DNA from: Candidatus Nitrosopelagicus sp.
GTDB lineage: Archaea > Thermoproteota > Nitrososphaeria > Nitrososphaerales > Nitrosopumilaceae
Length of the DNA stretch: 64,000 nt
NCBI GenBank assembly: GCA_028345965.1
Contig: JAOMEP010000004.1
Coordinates: 1 to 64,000 of the forward strand
Direction: 5' to 3'
A program made the position numbers and the translations under genes. Shown here piece by piece: positions 41,922 to 50,591 of the stretch. The notes below the pieces were generated by a model. The model had not been told where the DNA came from, made no database searches, and saw only the letters and a program-made list of their open reading frames with translations. Numbering within the stretch: the first letter of the stretch is position 1; every line of letters starts with the position of its first letter.

Positions 41922-41937
41922 TCGAAAATTTTCGAGG
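41920..41937. other. 18-bp perfect palindrome at the 5' end of tRNA-Ile
   Basis: CCTCGAAAATTTTCGAGG is a perfect palindrome whose last two bases (on the minus strand) are the first two bases of the mature tRNA. It could fold as a hairpin in the pre-tRNA leader, or be a protein-binding site upstream of the tRNA. The function is unknown. Confidence 0.5.
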
Positions 41938-41947
41938 ATTTGGTCAT

Positions 41948-42505
41948 TTAAGTTTGCTGTTCTTTCCACTTGATTGAGCATCCAATTGAAGGGTCAAAAT
42001 CTTTTTCAATTTTTTGCCCCTCTAAGAATTTCTGAATATTGTTTATCATCACTTTTTCACTTACTTCTGCTTCTGGGCTCATGGCATCATCAATTCGTCC
42101 ATGAAAAATTAATTTTTTATCTGAGTCAAACAAGAATGGATCTGGTGTACATACTGCTCCATATTTTTTTGCAATTTCTTGGGTCTCATCGACTAGATAG
42201 TCGATCTCTAGTCCTTTCTCTTTAGCAACAGCTTTCATACTATCGAAATCGTCATCTGGATATTTTACGGAATCATTACTGTTAATCCCCACAATTGAAA
42301 TATTATCTTTGAATTTATCCTGTAGTTCTTTAATTGCATCGATTTTTGCTTTTACGAATGGACAATGATTACACATGAAAATTACCAATAATCCTTTTTT
42401 CGAATAATCATTTAGAGAATGCATGTTATCATCAATTCCTTTAAGATTGAATTCTGGTGCACTGTCGCCAGTTTTTAATGAAATAACTGATTCTAACTTA
42501 ACCAT
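41948..42505 (-). CDS. thioredoxin-fold redoxin (AhpC/TSA-like)
   Basis: 185 residues from the preferred ATG. GDSAPEFNLKGIDDNMHSL opens the redoxin fold, followed by a CxxC site (IFMCNHCPFVKAKID), a cis-Pro region (GAVCTPDPFLFD), and FHGRIDDA. The CNHC motif suggests thiol-disulfide exchange or peroxide reduction in the cytoplasm. The ORF track start at 42562 adds a hydrophobic stretch upstream of the promoter; the ATG at 42505 lies exactly about 26 nt after CTTTTTATTT (near 42527-42536), so it is preferred. Confidence 0.87.
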   Translation of the reverse strand: MVKLESVISLKTGDSAPEFNLKGIDDNMHSLNDYSKKGLLVIFMCNHCPFVKAKIDAIKELQDKFKDNISIVGINSNDSVKYPDDDFDSMKAVAKEKGLEIDYLVDETQEIAKKYGAVCTPDPFLFDSDKKLIFHGRIDDAMSPEAEVSEKVMINNIQKFLEGQKIEKDFDPSIGCSIKWKEQQT

Positions 42506-42593
42506 AAAAAAATCAATTTCTACAACAAATAAAAAGATTCCAGCTATTCTAAAAGACAACAATTAAACTCTCATAATTATTCAAGCAGTTAAT

Positions 42594-42670
42594 GGGCTTG
42601 TAGTTTAGACTGGTAGAATACTCGCCTTGCACGCGAGGGGTCAGGGGTTCAAATCCCCTCGAGTCCACCA
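42594..42670 (+). tRNA. tRNA-Ala(TGC), CCA encoded
   Basis: GGGCTTG acceptor, D-arm GTTTAGACTGGTAGAAT, anticodon arm CTCGC-CTTGCAC-GCGAG, T-arm AGGGGTTCAAATCCCCT, CGAGTCC, A73, and CCA in the gene (42668-42670). The anticodon TGC gives alanine, and the acceptor stem includes a G3-T70 pair, the identity element of alanine tRNA. It is the only tRNA here with encoded CCA. Confidence 0.95.
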
Positions 42671-42745
42671 TTTTTTATTAATCGATCATTTTCGAATATC
42701 GAACATGAAGGTGGATTTAAATATCATTGATATGAGAAATTTACT

Positions 42746-42853
42746 ATGGCAGGTTATGAAGCCTCAATAGCAGTTTGGATTCCACTAATTGTTGGTCTAG
42801 CACCGGGACTAGTTTACTGGTTCGCAATTACTGGAATGAAGAAAAGAAGATAA
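42746..42853 (+). CDS. 35-residue single-TM protein (below ORF-track size)
   Basis: MAGYEASIAVWIPLIVGLAP continues with GLVYWFAITGMKKRR: a short polar start, one membrane helix and a basic cytoplasmic end. A TATA box (ATTTAAATATC near 42715-42725) is about 26 nt before the ATG, and a T-rich stretch follows the stop, so the unit looks like a complete tiny gene. Such proteins are often accessory subunits of membrane complexes. Partner unknown. Confidence 0.7.
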   Translation: MAGYEASIAVWIPLIVGLAPGLVYWFAITGMKKRR

Positions 42854-42969
42854 TCTTCTATCAAATCTTTTTACTTATTTTATTTTTCTTTAATTCAATA
42901 TTTTTAGATAAATCTTGATCTTTTACAAAATCCGAGAGTTTATGTTAAACAAAACCATCCCTATACGTG

Positions 42970-43434
42970 ATGTTTAACATAACTGCATTAGGTGGTACTT
43001 TTGATATCATTCATGTCGGTCATATCGAATTAATCCAAAAAGCAGTATCTATTTCTGACAAAATAATAATTGGTATAACATCTGATGCCTTTATTTCAAA
43101 GAATGGTAAAAAGATCATAAATAATTTTGAACAGAGATCTGAAAATCTAGAAAAAATAATTCATGAAAAATTCCCTGATTGTTCTTTTGAGATTGCAAAA
43201 TTAGATGATGATTTTGGTCCTGCAGTAATTCAAGGAGATGTTGATGCTCTCGTAGTAAGTGAAGAAACCTGCAAAAAAGGTGATATTTTGAATGCTTTAC
43301 GCAAAGAACAAAAACTTGGTCCTGTTGAAATCATCATTGTTCCTATGAAAATGGCATCTGATGGAAATAGAATCTCATCTACGCGTATACGAAATTCTGA
43401 AATTGATAGTTCTGGAAATACCTTAGTTGACTAA
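42970..43434 (+). CDS. coaD: phosphopantetheine adenylyltransferase, archaeal type
   Basis: 154 residues. GGTFDIIHVGHIELIQKA carries the nucleotidyltransferase HxGH motif, and DGNRISSTRIRNSEI the ISSTRIR signature. It transfers AMP to 4'-phosphopantetheine to make dephospho-CoA. The archaeal family differs from bacterial CoaD but performs the same step. The ATG at 42970 is preferred to the GTG at 42967 given by the ORF track. Confidence 0.93.
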   Translation: MFNITALGGTFDIIHVGHIELIQKAVSISDKIIIGITSDAFISKNGKKIINNFEQRSENLEKIIHEKFPDCSFEIAKLDDDFGPAVIQGDVDALVVSEETCKKGDILNALRKEQKLGPVEIIIVPMKMASDGNRISSTRIRNSEIDSSGNTLVD

Positions 43435-43489
43435 TCACTGTTCATAAATTGAGTAATCGTGATAAAACAAAAATTTTCGATATTTGATA

Positions 43490-43819
43490 ATGTCAATAAT
43501 TCACCCATTATTACAAAAATTACAGAATGATGTCCAGCAATTACAAAAAGGACTACAACCAGATCATCTATCTTTTTGGTATCAGAAAATTATCACTGAT
43601 ACAAAAGAAATGGCTCCTCCATGGCTACAAGATAAAATCAATGTAAAACAAGATCCAATTTTACCAATGAAATTCAATCTTGATATTTCCAAAAGAGCAG
43701 TTCGATACTTTGTTATTGCAGTTGAAAATAATTTGCCACAAATGCCTTATTCCACTCAGCTTTATTTCTTGAAGGTTCAGGAAATATTAGGTTTTGAAAT
43801 GGATAAATCATTAGTTTAG
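43490..43819 (+). CDS. small hypothetical protein
   Basis: 109 residues, helical and soluble (HPLLQKLQNDVQQLQKGLQP, YFVIAVENNLPQMPYSTQLY). The ATG at 43490 is preferred to the TTG at 43484. No family recognised. It converges with the next gene, overlapping by 9 nt at the ends. Confidence 0.65.
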   Translation: MSIIHPLLQKLQNDVQQLQKGLQPDHLSFWYQKIITDTKEMAPPWLQDKINVKQDPILPMKFNLDISKRAVRYFVIAVENNLPQMPYSTQLYFLKVQEILGFEMDKSLV

Positions 43820-44104
43820 ATTTTCTTTAACAATTTCTACAAATTCCTCATTTGTTGAGGTATCAATAATTTTGGCTTTTTTTTCAATAACTGATTGCAT
43901 GAAATCTGTAAATCTAGAAACTTGTTCTTTATCTTTTAACACTAAACTGTGTACGGATTTGTCTTTTATAGAAATTACAACCTCTGTTTCAAAAACATCA
44001 ATTATTTCTGTAATGAAGGTTTCATTTCCTTCTTTCACAAAAATTAAGCTAGCTAACTTTAATGCTTCATACTTGTCTTGTGTGACAATCTCTACTTTAT
44101 TCAT
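43811..44104 (-). CDS. small hypothetical protein downstream of trpS
   Basis: 97 residues with an alternating strand-helix pattern (KVEIVTQDKYEALKLASLIF, VVISIKDKSVHSLVLKDKEQ). It overlaps the end of trpS by 8 nt, so it is coupled to it. No family recognised. Confidence 0.65.
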   Translation of the reverse strand: MNKVEIVTQDKYEALKLASLIFVKEGNETFITEIIDVFETEVVISIKDKSVHSLVLKDKEQVSRFTDFMQSVIEKKAKIIDTSTNEEFVEIVKENLN

Positions 44105-45209
44105 CTGATAGTAGGAATTTTGATAAATTCTTTTTTGCCTCTTCTCGTTTTTGTTGATGTATTTTCAAAAATGAATTAATTTTTTCAATTAAAATTGATT
44201 TCAATTCTCCAGTTAGCATTTTACCTGATTTATAATCTTCATAAATTTTCTTTAATTTTTCATCATTTGGTTCAAAGAATATTCTTAGATATTGAAAAGA
44301 GACATCGATATCTGGATTTCCACCCAGTTCTCTATGTTTTTCAATATCCACTTGTCCACCTGAAAATCCATATTTGTTAATCTTCTTTTTTACTACTTCT
44401 GGAGAATCTGTTGTATAGATAGTACTTTTTTCATCTGATGCTGACATTTTTCCACCAGGTCCTGTTAGAGATGGAATCATAATGTTATGTATTAAAGCTG
44501 GTTTTGGTTTGTTTATTTTTGGTGCAACATCTCTGGTAATTCTGAAATGAGGATCTTGATCTACTCCAAGTGGAATTAACACTGGTAAATCTTCAATGAA
44601 ACATGGTGCTGATTGTAATGATGTATAGAAAATCATTCCAACATTAGTATCATTTGTAAAACCAAATACGGCTTTTGTATTTGAAAAATTAATTTTCTTT
44701 GCAACTTGAGCTGCAATAGGATATAATTTTTTGATATTTCTAGTATTGATTATTATTTTTGTTTTCTCTGGATTAAATCCAAGTGCAATAAAGTCTAAGG
44801 CATTTTCTAATGCAAATTTACCAGTATCTTCCAACGTCAAGTCCGATTTTGTATAAAATTTCTCATCATCTGTTAATTGAAAGTAGATATTCACATCAAA
44901 TTTTTCCTGTAACCATTTTGCAAAAACCCATGGAACCAAGTGACCAATGTGGGTATTACCTGATGGACCACGTCCTGTATACAAGAAGAACTTTTTTCCT
45001 TTTTCAAAATTTTCTAAAATAACATTTAGATCTCTATGAGAAAAGAAAATCCCTCGTCTTAACATGAAATGATCTTCTCCTGCAATCTGCTTTATTTTTG
45101 ATAGAATTTCCGGTGAAATTTTTTGAGTTCCAAATTGTTTAGTTAATTTATCATAATCTATGTCTCCTTCCACGTTCCATGGAGTTACGACAAATTCATC
45201 TGATGACAT
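44097..45209 (-). CDS. trpS: tryptophanyl-tRNA synthetase
   Basis: 370 residues, the archaeal/eukaryotic TrpRS type. The class I motifs are YTGRGPSGNTHIGHLVPW (HIGH) and KMSASDE (the KMSKS equivalent); the N-terminal extension (VTPWNVEGDIDYDKL) is typical of this type. It charges the tRNA-Trp encoded at 52.9 kb. Its ATG lies about 26 nt from the symmetric TATA box shared with pheS. Confidence 0.96.
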   Translation of the reverse strand: MSSDEFVVTPWNVEGDIDYDKLTKQFGTQKISPEILSKIKQIAGEDHFMLRRGIFFSHRDLNVILENFEKGKKFFLYTGRGPSGNTHIGHLVPWVFAKWLQEKFDVNIYFQLTDDEKFYTKSDLTLEDTGKFALENALDFIALGFNPEKTKIIINTRNIKKLYPIAAQVAKKINFSNTKAVFGFTNDTNVGMIFYTSLQSAPCFIEDLPVLIPLGVDQDPHFRITRDVAPKINKPKPALIHNIMIPSLTGPGGKMSASDEKSTIYTTDSPEVVKKKINKYGFSGGQVDIEKHRELGGNPDIDVSFQYLRIFFEPNDEKLKKIYEDYKSGKMLTGELKSILIEKINSFLKIHQQKREEAKKNLSKFLLSDE

Positions 45210-45230
45210 TCAAGTTTGACTTAGGTTAAG

Positions 45231-45240
45231 CTTTAAAAAG
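45231..45240. promoter_or_regulatory. shared near-symmetric TATA box of trpS and pheS
   Basis: CTTTAAAAAG reads as a usable TATA box on both strands. Its centre (about 45235) is 26 nt from the trpS ATG (45209) and 26 nt from the pheS GTG (45261). Only 51 nt separate the two starts, and no second AT box fits, so one TBP site probably serves both leaderless genes. Confidence 0.55.
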
Positions 45241-45260
45241 TCTTTTTGGGACGTTGTACT

Positions 45261-46658
45261 GTGTCACAAGTTTTTCATGATATAGAAAAAAAAATTTTAG
45301 AAACACTACAACAAGTTCCAAATCAAACTCCTGAGCAATTATCAACAAATACTGAACTTTCAATTGATCAAGTTCGTAGAGGAATTGAATGGTTACGATT
45401 GAAGGACTTGGCAATAGTGGATGAATCTCAAAAGATAACTTTCTCCTTAGGTCCAAATGGACTTGATTCTCTAAAAAATGGATTACCTGAACGAAAGCTC
45501 ATCAATATGCTCAAAGATGAACCTAAAACATTTGATCAAATTCGTTCTGCATTATCTGGTGCAGGATTTAATGTGGCAATTGCAAATGCTAAAAAAAACG
45601 GTTGGATAAAAATCGAAAAAAATAATTCTGAGTCTTTAGTATCAATCAAAGAAAAACCAATAGAGACGCCTGAAGAAAAACTTCTTTCATTCATAGGAGA
45701 AAAAACTATCTCACAAGAACAAGTTTCTAATCCTTTAGCTATGAAAATTTTACTTTCTAGACCAAATTACATTATAGAAACTTCGGAAAAAACGAAAACC
45801 ATATCATTAACCGACGCTGCACTTTCTCTTGATACTAGTGCATCTTCTAGTGGAGCAATTGATGTTGAAGCCGATGTACCTTCTATCTTTGCAGCCAGAA
45901 CTCATCCATTACAAGACACTATTGATGAAATACGTGAAATCTTTGTCAATCTTGGTTTCTCTGAAATATTAGGAAACATGACACAATCGAGTTTCTGGAA
46001 TTTTGATGCTTTGTTTACTCCTCAAGATCATCCTGCGAGAGAACTTCAAGATACTTTCTATCTAGAAAATCTAGAATCAAAAAATCCCGCTACTTCATCT
46101 CAAATAAAAAATGTATCTTCATCTCATAATAAAAACTGGAAATATGACTGGAAATTATCTGAATCACAAAAAATGGTTTTACGAACACATACTACATGTG
46201 TCACTATAAAGCATCTTGCAGAACAAAAACCTGAAAATGCAAGAATATTTTCATTAGGCCGAGTATTTAGAAATGAAAAAGTTAGTTACAAACATCTTGT
46301 TGAATTTAATCAAATTGAAGGAATTGTTATTGGAAACAATACTACTTTACGAGATTTAATGGGAATACAAAAAGAATTTTATAAAAAATTAGGGTTAACA
46401 AAAGTAAAATTTTGGCCAACATTTTTTCCATACACTGAACCATCTTTACAAACAATGGTGTACAATGAAAAATTAGGAAAATGGATTGAACTTTTTGGTA
46501 TGGGAATTTTTAGACCCGAAGTAACAAAGCCACTTGGTATTGACAAACCTGTTTTAGCTTGGGGAGGAGGAATTGAAAGAATTGCAATGCTAAAGTACGA
46601 ACTAGATGATGTCAGAGAATTTTACAACAATAATCTAAGTTGGTTGAGGGGTGCATAA
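45261..46658 (+). CDS. pheS: phenylalanyl-tRNA synthetase alpha subunit
   Basis: 465 residues. The N-terminal winged-helix repeats (TPEQLSTNTELSIDQVRRGI) are those of the archaeal/eukaryotic alpha chain. The class II catalytic motifs follow: SFWNFDALFTPQDHPARELQ, FSLGRVFRNEKVSYKHLVEF (motif 2) and LAWGGGIERIAMLKY (motif 3). The GTG at 45261 is preferred to the TTG at 45246 because it fits the 26-nt TATA spacing and drops five residues (MGRCT) unlike the family start. Confidence 0.95.
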   Translation: MSQVFHDIEKKILETLQQVPNQTPEQLSTNTELSIDQVRRGIEWLRLKDLAIVDESQKITFSLGPNGLDSLKNGLPERKLINMLKDEPKTFDQIRSALSGAGFNVAIANAKKNGWIKIEKNNSESLVSIKEKPIETPEEKLLSFIGEKTISQEQVSNPLAMKILLSRPNYIIETSEKTKTISLTDAALSLDTSASSSGAIDVEADVPSIFAARTHPLQDTIDEIREIFVNLGFSEILGNMTQSSFWNFDALFTPQDHPARELQDTFYLENLESKNPATSSQIKNVSSSHNKNWKYDWKLSESQKMVLRTHTTCVTIKHLAEQKPENARIFSLGRVFRNEKVSYKHLVEFNQIEGIVIGNNTTLRDLMGIQKEFYKKLGLTKVKFWPTFFPYTEPSLQTMVYNEKLGKWIELFGMGIFRPEVTKPLGIDKPVLAWGGGIERIAMLKYELDDVREFYNNNLSWLRGA

Positions 46659-48302
46659 TTGCCTGTTGTTGAATTAAACATAAATCGAATTAGAAAATTA
46701 GTTTCTGGAAATGTTACGCGTAAACAAATTCTTGATGTGTTACCATTTCTTGGTTTAGATATTGAATCTGAAGAAGGAGATGAAATTAGAATCGAATATA
46801 GCCCAAATAGACCTGATTACTCTACAGATTATGGAATTGCGACTGGTTTACAAGGTCTATTAGGAATAAAAAAAGGAATTCAAAAAACTCCCATCAAGAA
46901 AAAAGGAAATTATTCAATTAAGGTTGATTCAACTGTAACAAAAATTCGACCATATGTAACCGGAATTATCGCAAGTAATGGAAAATTAGATGACGTTGCA
47001 ATCAAACAATTGATGAACATGCAAGAAGATCTGCATGATGGAATAGGAAGGAAAAGAAAAAAATCATCTATTGGATTACATGATGCTGATAAGATCTCTT
47101 TTCCTCTAACATACACAACCGTCTCACGAGATCATAAATTCATTCCATTAAACGGTAGTACTGAACAAACAATTGATGAAATTTTAGCCAATACTGAGGT
47201 AGGACAAAATTATGGTTCAGTAATTGAAAATGCCAAAAATGTACCTATAATTTTTGATTCAGACCAAAACACCATCTCTTTTCCTCCGATAATTAATTCT
47301 GGATTAACAACTGTCACATCAAACACCAAAAATATTCTAATTGAAGTAACCGGAATTGATAAGGAGGCAGCCGAAGACATGCTTTCTGTAGTGATATCAA
47401 TTTTACAAACTGCTGGATTTGAATTTAATGAATTAAAAATAACTGGAAACAAAAATTCTACTCCTCAACTAAAGGAGAAAACCATGATCTATGACCCAAA
47501 ATTCACTTCTGAAATAATTGGAATAGAAATGAGCCCATCAAATATGGTGACATGTCTAAAAAAATGTAGATTAGATGCTTCAGTAAAAGGTAAAAAAATT
47601 ACTTGCATTATTCCTAGATACAGATTTGATATATTCAGTCCCATGGATTTGACAGAAGAAATTGCACTTGGATATGGAATTGCAAACATTGAACCAAAAT
47701 TATCGCCATCTACAACAATTGGTCAAAAAAATGATGTAACAATTAAAACAAAATTAATTAGTCAAACTGCGGTTGGTCTTGGATTCCTTGAAGCAATGAA
47801 CTCTAGTCTTACAAGTAAAAAAGTTCTATACGAAATGACAAAAAGAGATTCATCTCAAATTATTTCTGTACTAGATTCAAAAAGTCAAGAGCACACAATT
47901 CTTCGTGATTCGCTCTTACCTAGCTTGTTAGACAATCTTTCAAAAAATATCCATGAGTCATATCCTCAAAAATTATTTGAAACTGGTGTAGTATTTTCTA
48001 AAGGAAAACCTATTGACGAATCAATCAATTTAGCAGTAATAATTGCATACAAGGATACAAGTTATTCTGAAATTAAAGCAATAATGCAGTCTCTTCTTAG
48101 AACTAATTTTAAAATCAATTCAGAAACAAAAACTTCCAAAAATAACGAATTATTTTCAAAAGGTAGACATGCTGATATTTTTGTAAATGAGAGGAAAGTT
48201 GGAGAGATTGGAGAAATTGATTCTAACATATTGGAAAATTTCAGAATCAGAACTTCTGTAGTAGGTTTTGAGATAAAATTATCTGGATTAATATTTGACT
48301 AG
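46659..48302 (+). CDS. pheT: phenylalanyl-tRNA synthetase beta subunit
   Basis: 547 residues, archaeal length. The start PVVELNINRIRKLVSG, the B1 segment EYSPNRPDYSTDYGIATGL, the B3/B4 editing region (SIGLHDADKISFPLTYTTV) and the B5 domain (PRYRFDIFSPMDLTEEIALG) are visible. It begins at a TTG directly after the pheS stop (TAATTG), so the subunits are made in step. Confidence 0.95.
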   Translation: MPVVELNINRIRKLVSGNVTRKQILDVLPFLGLDIESEEGDEIRIEYSPNRPDYSTDYGIATGLQGLLGIKKGIQKTPIKKKGNYSIKVDSTVTKIRPYVTGIIASNGKLDDVAIKQLMNMQEDLHDGIGRKRKKSSIGLHDADKISFPLTYTTVSRDHKFIPLNGSTEQTIDEILANTEVGQNYGSVIENAKNVPIIFDSDQNTISFPPIINSGLTTVTSNTKNILIEVTGIDKEAAEDMLSVVISILQTAGFEFNELKITGNKNSTPQLKEKTMIYDPKFTSEIIGIEMSPSNMVTCLKKCRLDASVKGKKITCIIPRYRFDIFSPMDLTEEIALGYGIANIEPKLSPSTTIGQKNDVTIKTKLISQTAVGLGFLEAMNSSLTSKKVLYEMTKRDSSQIISVLDSKSQEHTILRDSLLPSLLDNLSKNIHESYPQKLFETGVVFSKGKPIDESINLAVIIAYKDTSYSEIKAIMQSLLRTNFKINSETKTSKNNELFSKGRHADIFVNERKVGEIGEIDSNILENFRIRTSVVGFEIKLSGLIFD

Positions 48303-48309
48303 CTGAAAT

Positions 48310-48487
48310 TAGTAATGCCCAAAGAGCACGCATTCAGACGGATTAGGATGACGAGATCGTAATGATTGCAATGATTTCTAATTCACCCAGGTTTGCGACA
48401 TATCGGGCAACCCCGGTTTCAGATCTGAAATGAGGATTTGGCTAAAACCAATGATTTTTTGCGAGTCAGGACCGGGGAACATTTTTT
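48310..48487 (+). ncRNA. candidate structured RNA downstream of pheT
   Basis: A GC-richer intergenic segment of about 180 nt with nested pairing: GGTT-GC with GC-AACC around 48391-48413, CCCCGGT near 48413-48419 with ACCGGGG near 48470-48476, the palindrome TTTCAGATCTGAAA inside it, and TTGG/CCAA. It ends at a T run (ATTTTTT near 48481-48487). No long ORF fills it. It does not show RNase P or SRP RNA hallmarks. The next gene has its own TATA-like box after it, so it looks like a separate RNA or the long 3' end of the pheST mRNA. Confidence 0.45.
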
Positions 48488-48528
48488 AAAATTTTAAATG
48501 TGGATTTCTAAAAATAATTTTGATTGAA

Positions 48529-48948
48529 ATGGTAAATTATTGGCTTGCAAAACAAGAACCAAGTGGACCTAGAGGTTATCACATTCTTGATCTAAAAAAA
48601 GACAAAACAACTGTTTGGGATGGCATCCATAACAATCAAGCACTAAAGTTTATGCGTGATGCAAAAAAAGGTGACGAAATTATCTATTATCATACGGGTG
48701 TCGAAAGACAGGCAGTTGGAATAATGACAATTACTTCTGATCCATATCCTAACCCAAAAGAGGATAACAAACGATTTATTGTTGTAGATGTAAAATTTAA
48801 AAAATTATTCAAAACTCCTATCACACTTGACGAAATGAAACTTCAAAAAAGTTTCAAAAACTGGGAACTATTACGAATAATGAGATTATCTTTTATGCCT
48901 GTTCCTCCAAATATCTGGAAAACTATTTTAAAATTATCTGATAAATAA
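48529..48948 (+). CDS. EVE-domain protein
   Basis: 139 residues. NYWLAKQEPSGPRGYHILDL, VWDGIHNNQALKFMRDAKKG and GDEIIYYHTGVERQAVGIM match the EVE domain (PUA-like fold), which binds modified bases in DNA or RNA. The window also holds an adenine methylase at 39.3 kb, but no link can be shown. The ATG at 48529 is preferred to the TTG at 48520, since it starts the fold. Confidence 0.9.
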   Translation: MVNYWLAKQEPSGPRGYHILDLKKDKTTVWDGIHNNQALKFMRDAKKGDEIIYYHTGVERQAVGIMTITSDPYPNPKEDNKRFIVVDVKFKKLFKTPITLDEMKLQKSFKNWELLRIMRLSFMPVPPNIWKTILKLSDK

Positions 48949-48994
48949 TTTTCCCAATAGGATAATTGATATACATGAACCTTGTAGTTTTACT

Positions 48995-49234
48995 ATGGCA
49001 ACAGCATATGTACTCATTAACTGTGAGCTTGGTTCTGAGGAAGCAATTATCGGTCAGTTAAAAAATCTAGAAGGAGTGATAGAAGTTCACGGTACATTCG
49101 GCGCTTACGACATTTTGGCAAAAATTGAATCGTCAACAGTTGAAGCATTACGTGAAACAATTACCTGGAAGATTAGAAAAATAGAAAAGATTAGATCAAC
49201 CCTAACCCTAATGGGCATAGAAGGTCAAACCTAA
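48995..49234 (+). CDS. stand-alone Lrp/AsnC ligand-binding (RAM) domain
   Basis: 79 residues: AYVLINCELGSEEAIIGQLK, HGTFGAYDILAKIES and IRKIEKIRSTLTLMG form the beta-alpha-beta RAM domain of Lrp/AsnC regulators without any DNA-binding part. Such proteins oligomerise and bind amino acids, and may modulate full-length Lrp proteins. A TATA box (TTGATATAC near 48967-48975) is about 26 nt before the ATG; leaderless. Confidence 0.9.
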   Translation: MATAYVLINCELGSEEAIIGQLKNLEGVIEVHGTFGAYDILAKIESSTVEALRETITWKIRKIEKIRSTLTLMGIEGQT

Positions 49235-49254
49235 TCACTACCCTTTTTGTTAAA

Positions 49255-49821
49255 ATGCTCTTACACTTTATTTTTGTAATAAAAGAAGAGGATCTACCGT
49301 ACCGTAAAGAAGAATTTGAATATGTAAAATCTATGGCAAAATTTTTCCAAAAATGGATTAAAGAAAATTTTTCAATATCGTATGAAATTCAATGTGATGA
49401 AATGATTACAGAACCACGTAGTATACTTCAGAAACTTGATTCTCATACTTTATTGGATGATCATCGTCAACGTGGAAAAGAAATTTATCATTTCTATCTA
49501 ACACATTTTAGACCATTTTGGACTGATTGTACATGTGAGGGATTTCACGCTGAGAATTTTGGAATGGCTCTTTGGCAAAAACCAAAAAATGGTTATGATG
49601 AATTGTTTCTTGCAGAAAAAAATTGTACTACAGTATGTCATGAAATTTTACATGAAATGCTAAGACAGAAAAAACATAAACGTTACATTGAAGATGTCCA
49701 TGATTTACAGACACAACATCTTTTCAATGATTTACCTTTCATTCAATACGATGAAAATTATGAAATTACTGAAGATAAACCAAAATTTCTTTCAATGGAT
49801 ATTTCAACAATAAACTATTAA
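49255..49821 (+). CDS. HExxH-containing hypothetical protein
   Basis: 188 residues, soluble. CTTVCHEILHEMLRQKKHKR carries an HExxH zinc-metallopeptidase motif (HEILH near 144-148) with nearby His/Asp (IEDVHD) as possible third ligands; TDCTCEGFHAENFGMALWQ precedes it with two more Cys. No secretion signal. I do not recognise the family; a minimal zinc hydrolase is plausible. It begins 20 nt after the RAM gene on the same strand and converges with the next gene (4-nt overlap). Confidence 0.65.
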   Translation: MLLHFIFVIKEEDLPYRKEEFEYVKSMAKFFQKWIKENFSISYEIQCDEMITEPRSILQKLDSHTLLDDHRQRGKEIYHFYLTHFRPFWTDCTCEGFHAENFGMALWQKPKNGYDELFLAEKNCTTVCHEILHEMLRQKKHKRYIEDVHDLQTQHLFNDLPFIQYDENYEITEDKPKFLSMDISTINY

Positions 49822-50450
49822 CATTTTACAACAGAATAAATTCTATTTTCAAAATTTGCAGTTTTGAATTCTAATTTATTTTCTGCATCATCTTTTCTTG
49901 ATTTACTAAGATTTTCCAATTCAATTAATGCATCACTTTTGAAACCAACAGATGAACCATAAATCGCATCAATAAGCTGTGTTCCATGTTCTCCACTTTT
50001 AATATCGTCAGCAATTTCATAAAATTTTGCAACATCTTTTTTGTTGATAGAATTTCCAGTTCCTTTGTTAAACGCAATTGCCATATACATTCCGTTACTT
50101 TTTATTGCAATTGGAACTTTATGATCTTTTCCAGATTTTCCTGGAACGCTTTCATTAATCAAAACCTCACATTTATGATACATGCTTGAAACATATGCAA
50201 AAAATCTATACTGTGCATATTTCCCTTTTTTATCTTCTTCACAATTAACAAAAATTCTATTTAGTAGTTCTAAGGCTGTATCATTCATACTTTGTAATCT
50301 GTCGTCAATTCTTCCTCTCTCTAAAAGCTCAGAGTCTGTATCTTTTGCGACTAATTTTAAAATAAAATCTGGTAAATTATAATTTTTTAATGCTGTAACA
50401 TATGCACCAGCTTGTGACATTCCAAATTTTGGGAAACCTTTCTTAACCAT
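49818..50450 (-). CDS. conserved-looking hypothetical protein
   Basis: 210 residues, soluble, helical at both ends, with a central beta part (DHKVPIAIKSNGMYMAIAFN) that loosely recalls nuclease-like folds but has no clear catalytic set. FPKFGMSQAGAYVTALKNYN opens the protein. I do not recognise the family and give no function. Confidence 0.65.
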   Translation of the reverse strand: MVKKGFPKFGMSQAGAYVTALKNYNLPDFILKLVAKDTDSELLERGRIDDRLQSMNDTALELLNRIFVNCEEDKKGKYAQYRFFAYVSSMYHKCEVLINESVPGKSGKDHKVPIAIKSNGMYMAIAFNKGTGNSINKKDVAKFYEIADDIKSGEHGTQLIDAIYGSSVGFKSDALIELENLSKSRKDDAENKLEFKTANFENRIYSVVKC

Positions 50451-50591
50451 GTATATGACATCTCCTAGTTAATTTACATTTTAATGCTAAAAACACAAAG
50501 CAAATATTCTATTTTCTCTTATAACTGTATGTTAAACTTCTAAAAAATCTATCACTGACCGTTTATAAACTGAAAATTCCATTATGAAATA

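Noticed and set aside
48310-48487. RNase P RNA or SRP RNA
   Set aside because: The conserved core sequences of these RNAs were not found and the segment is too short.
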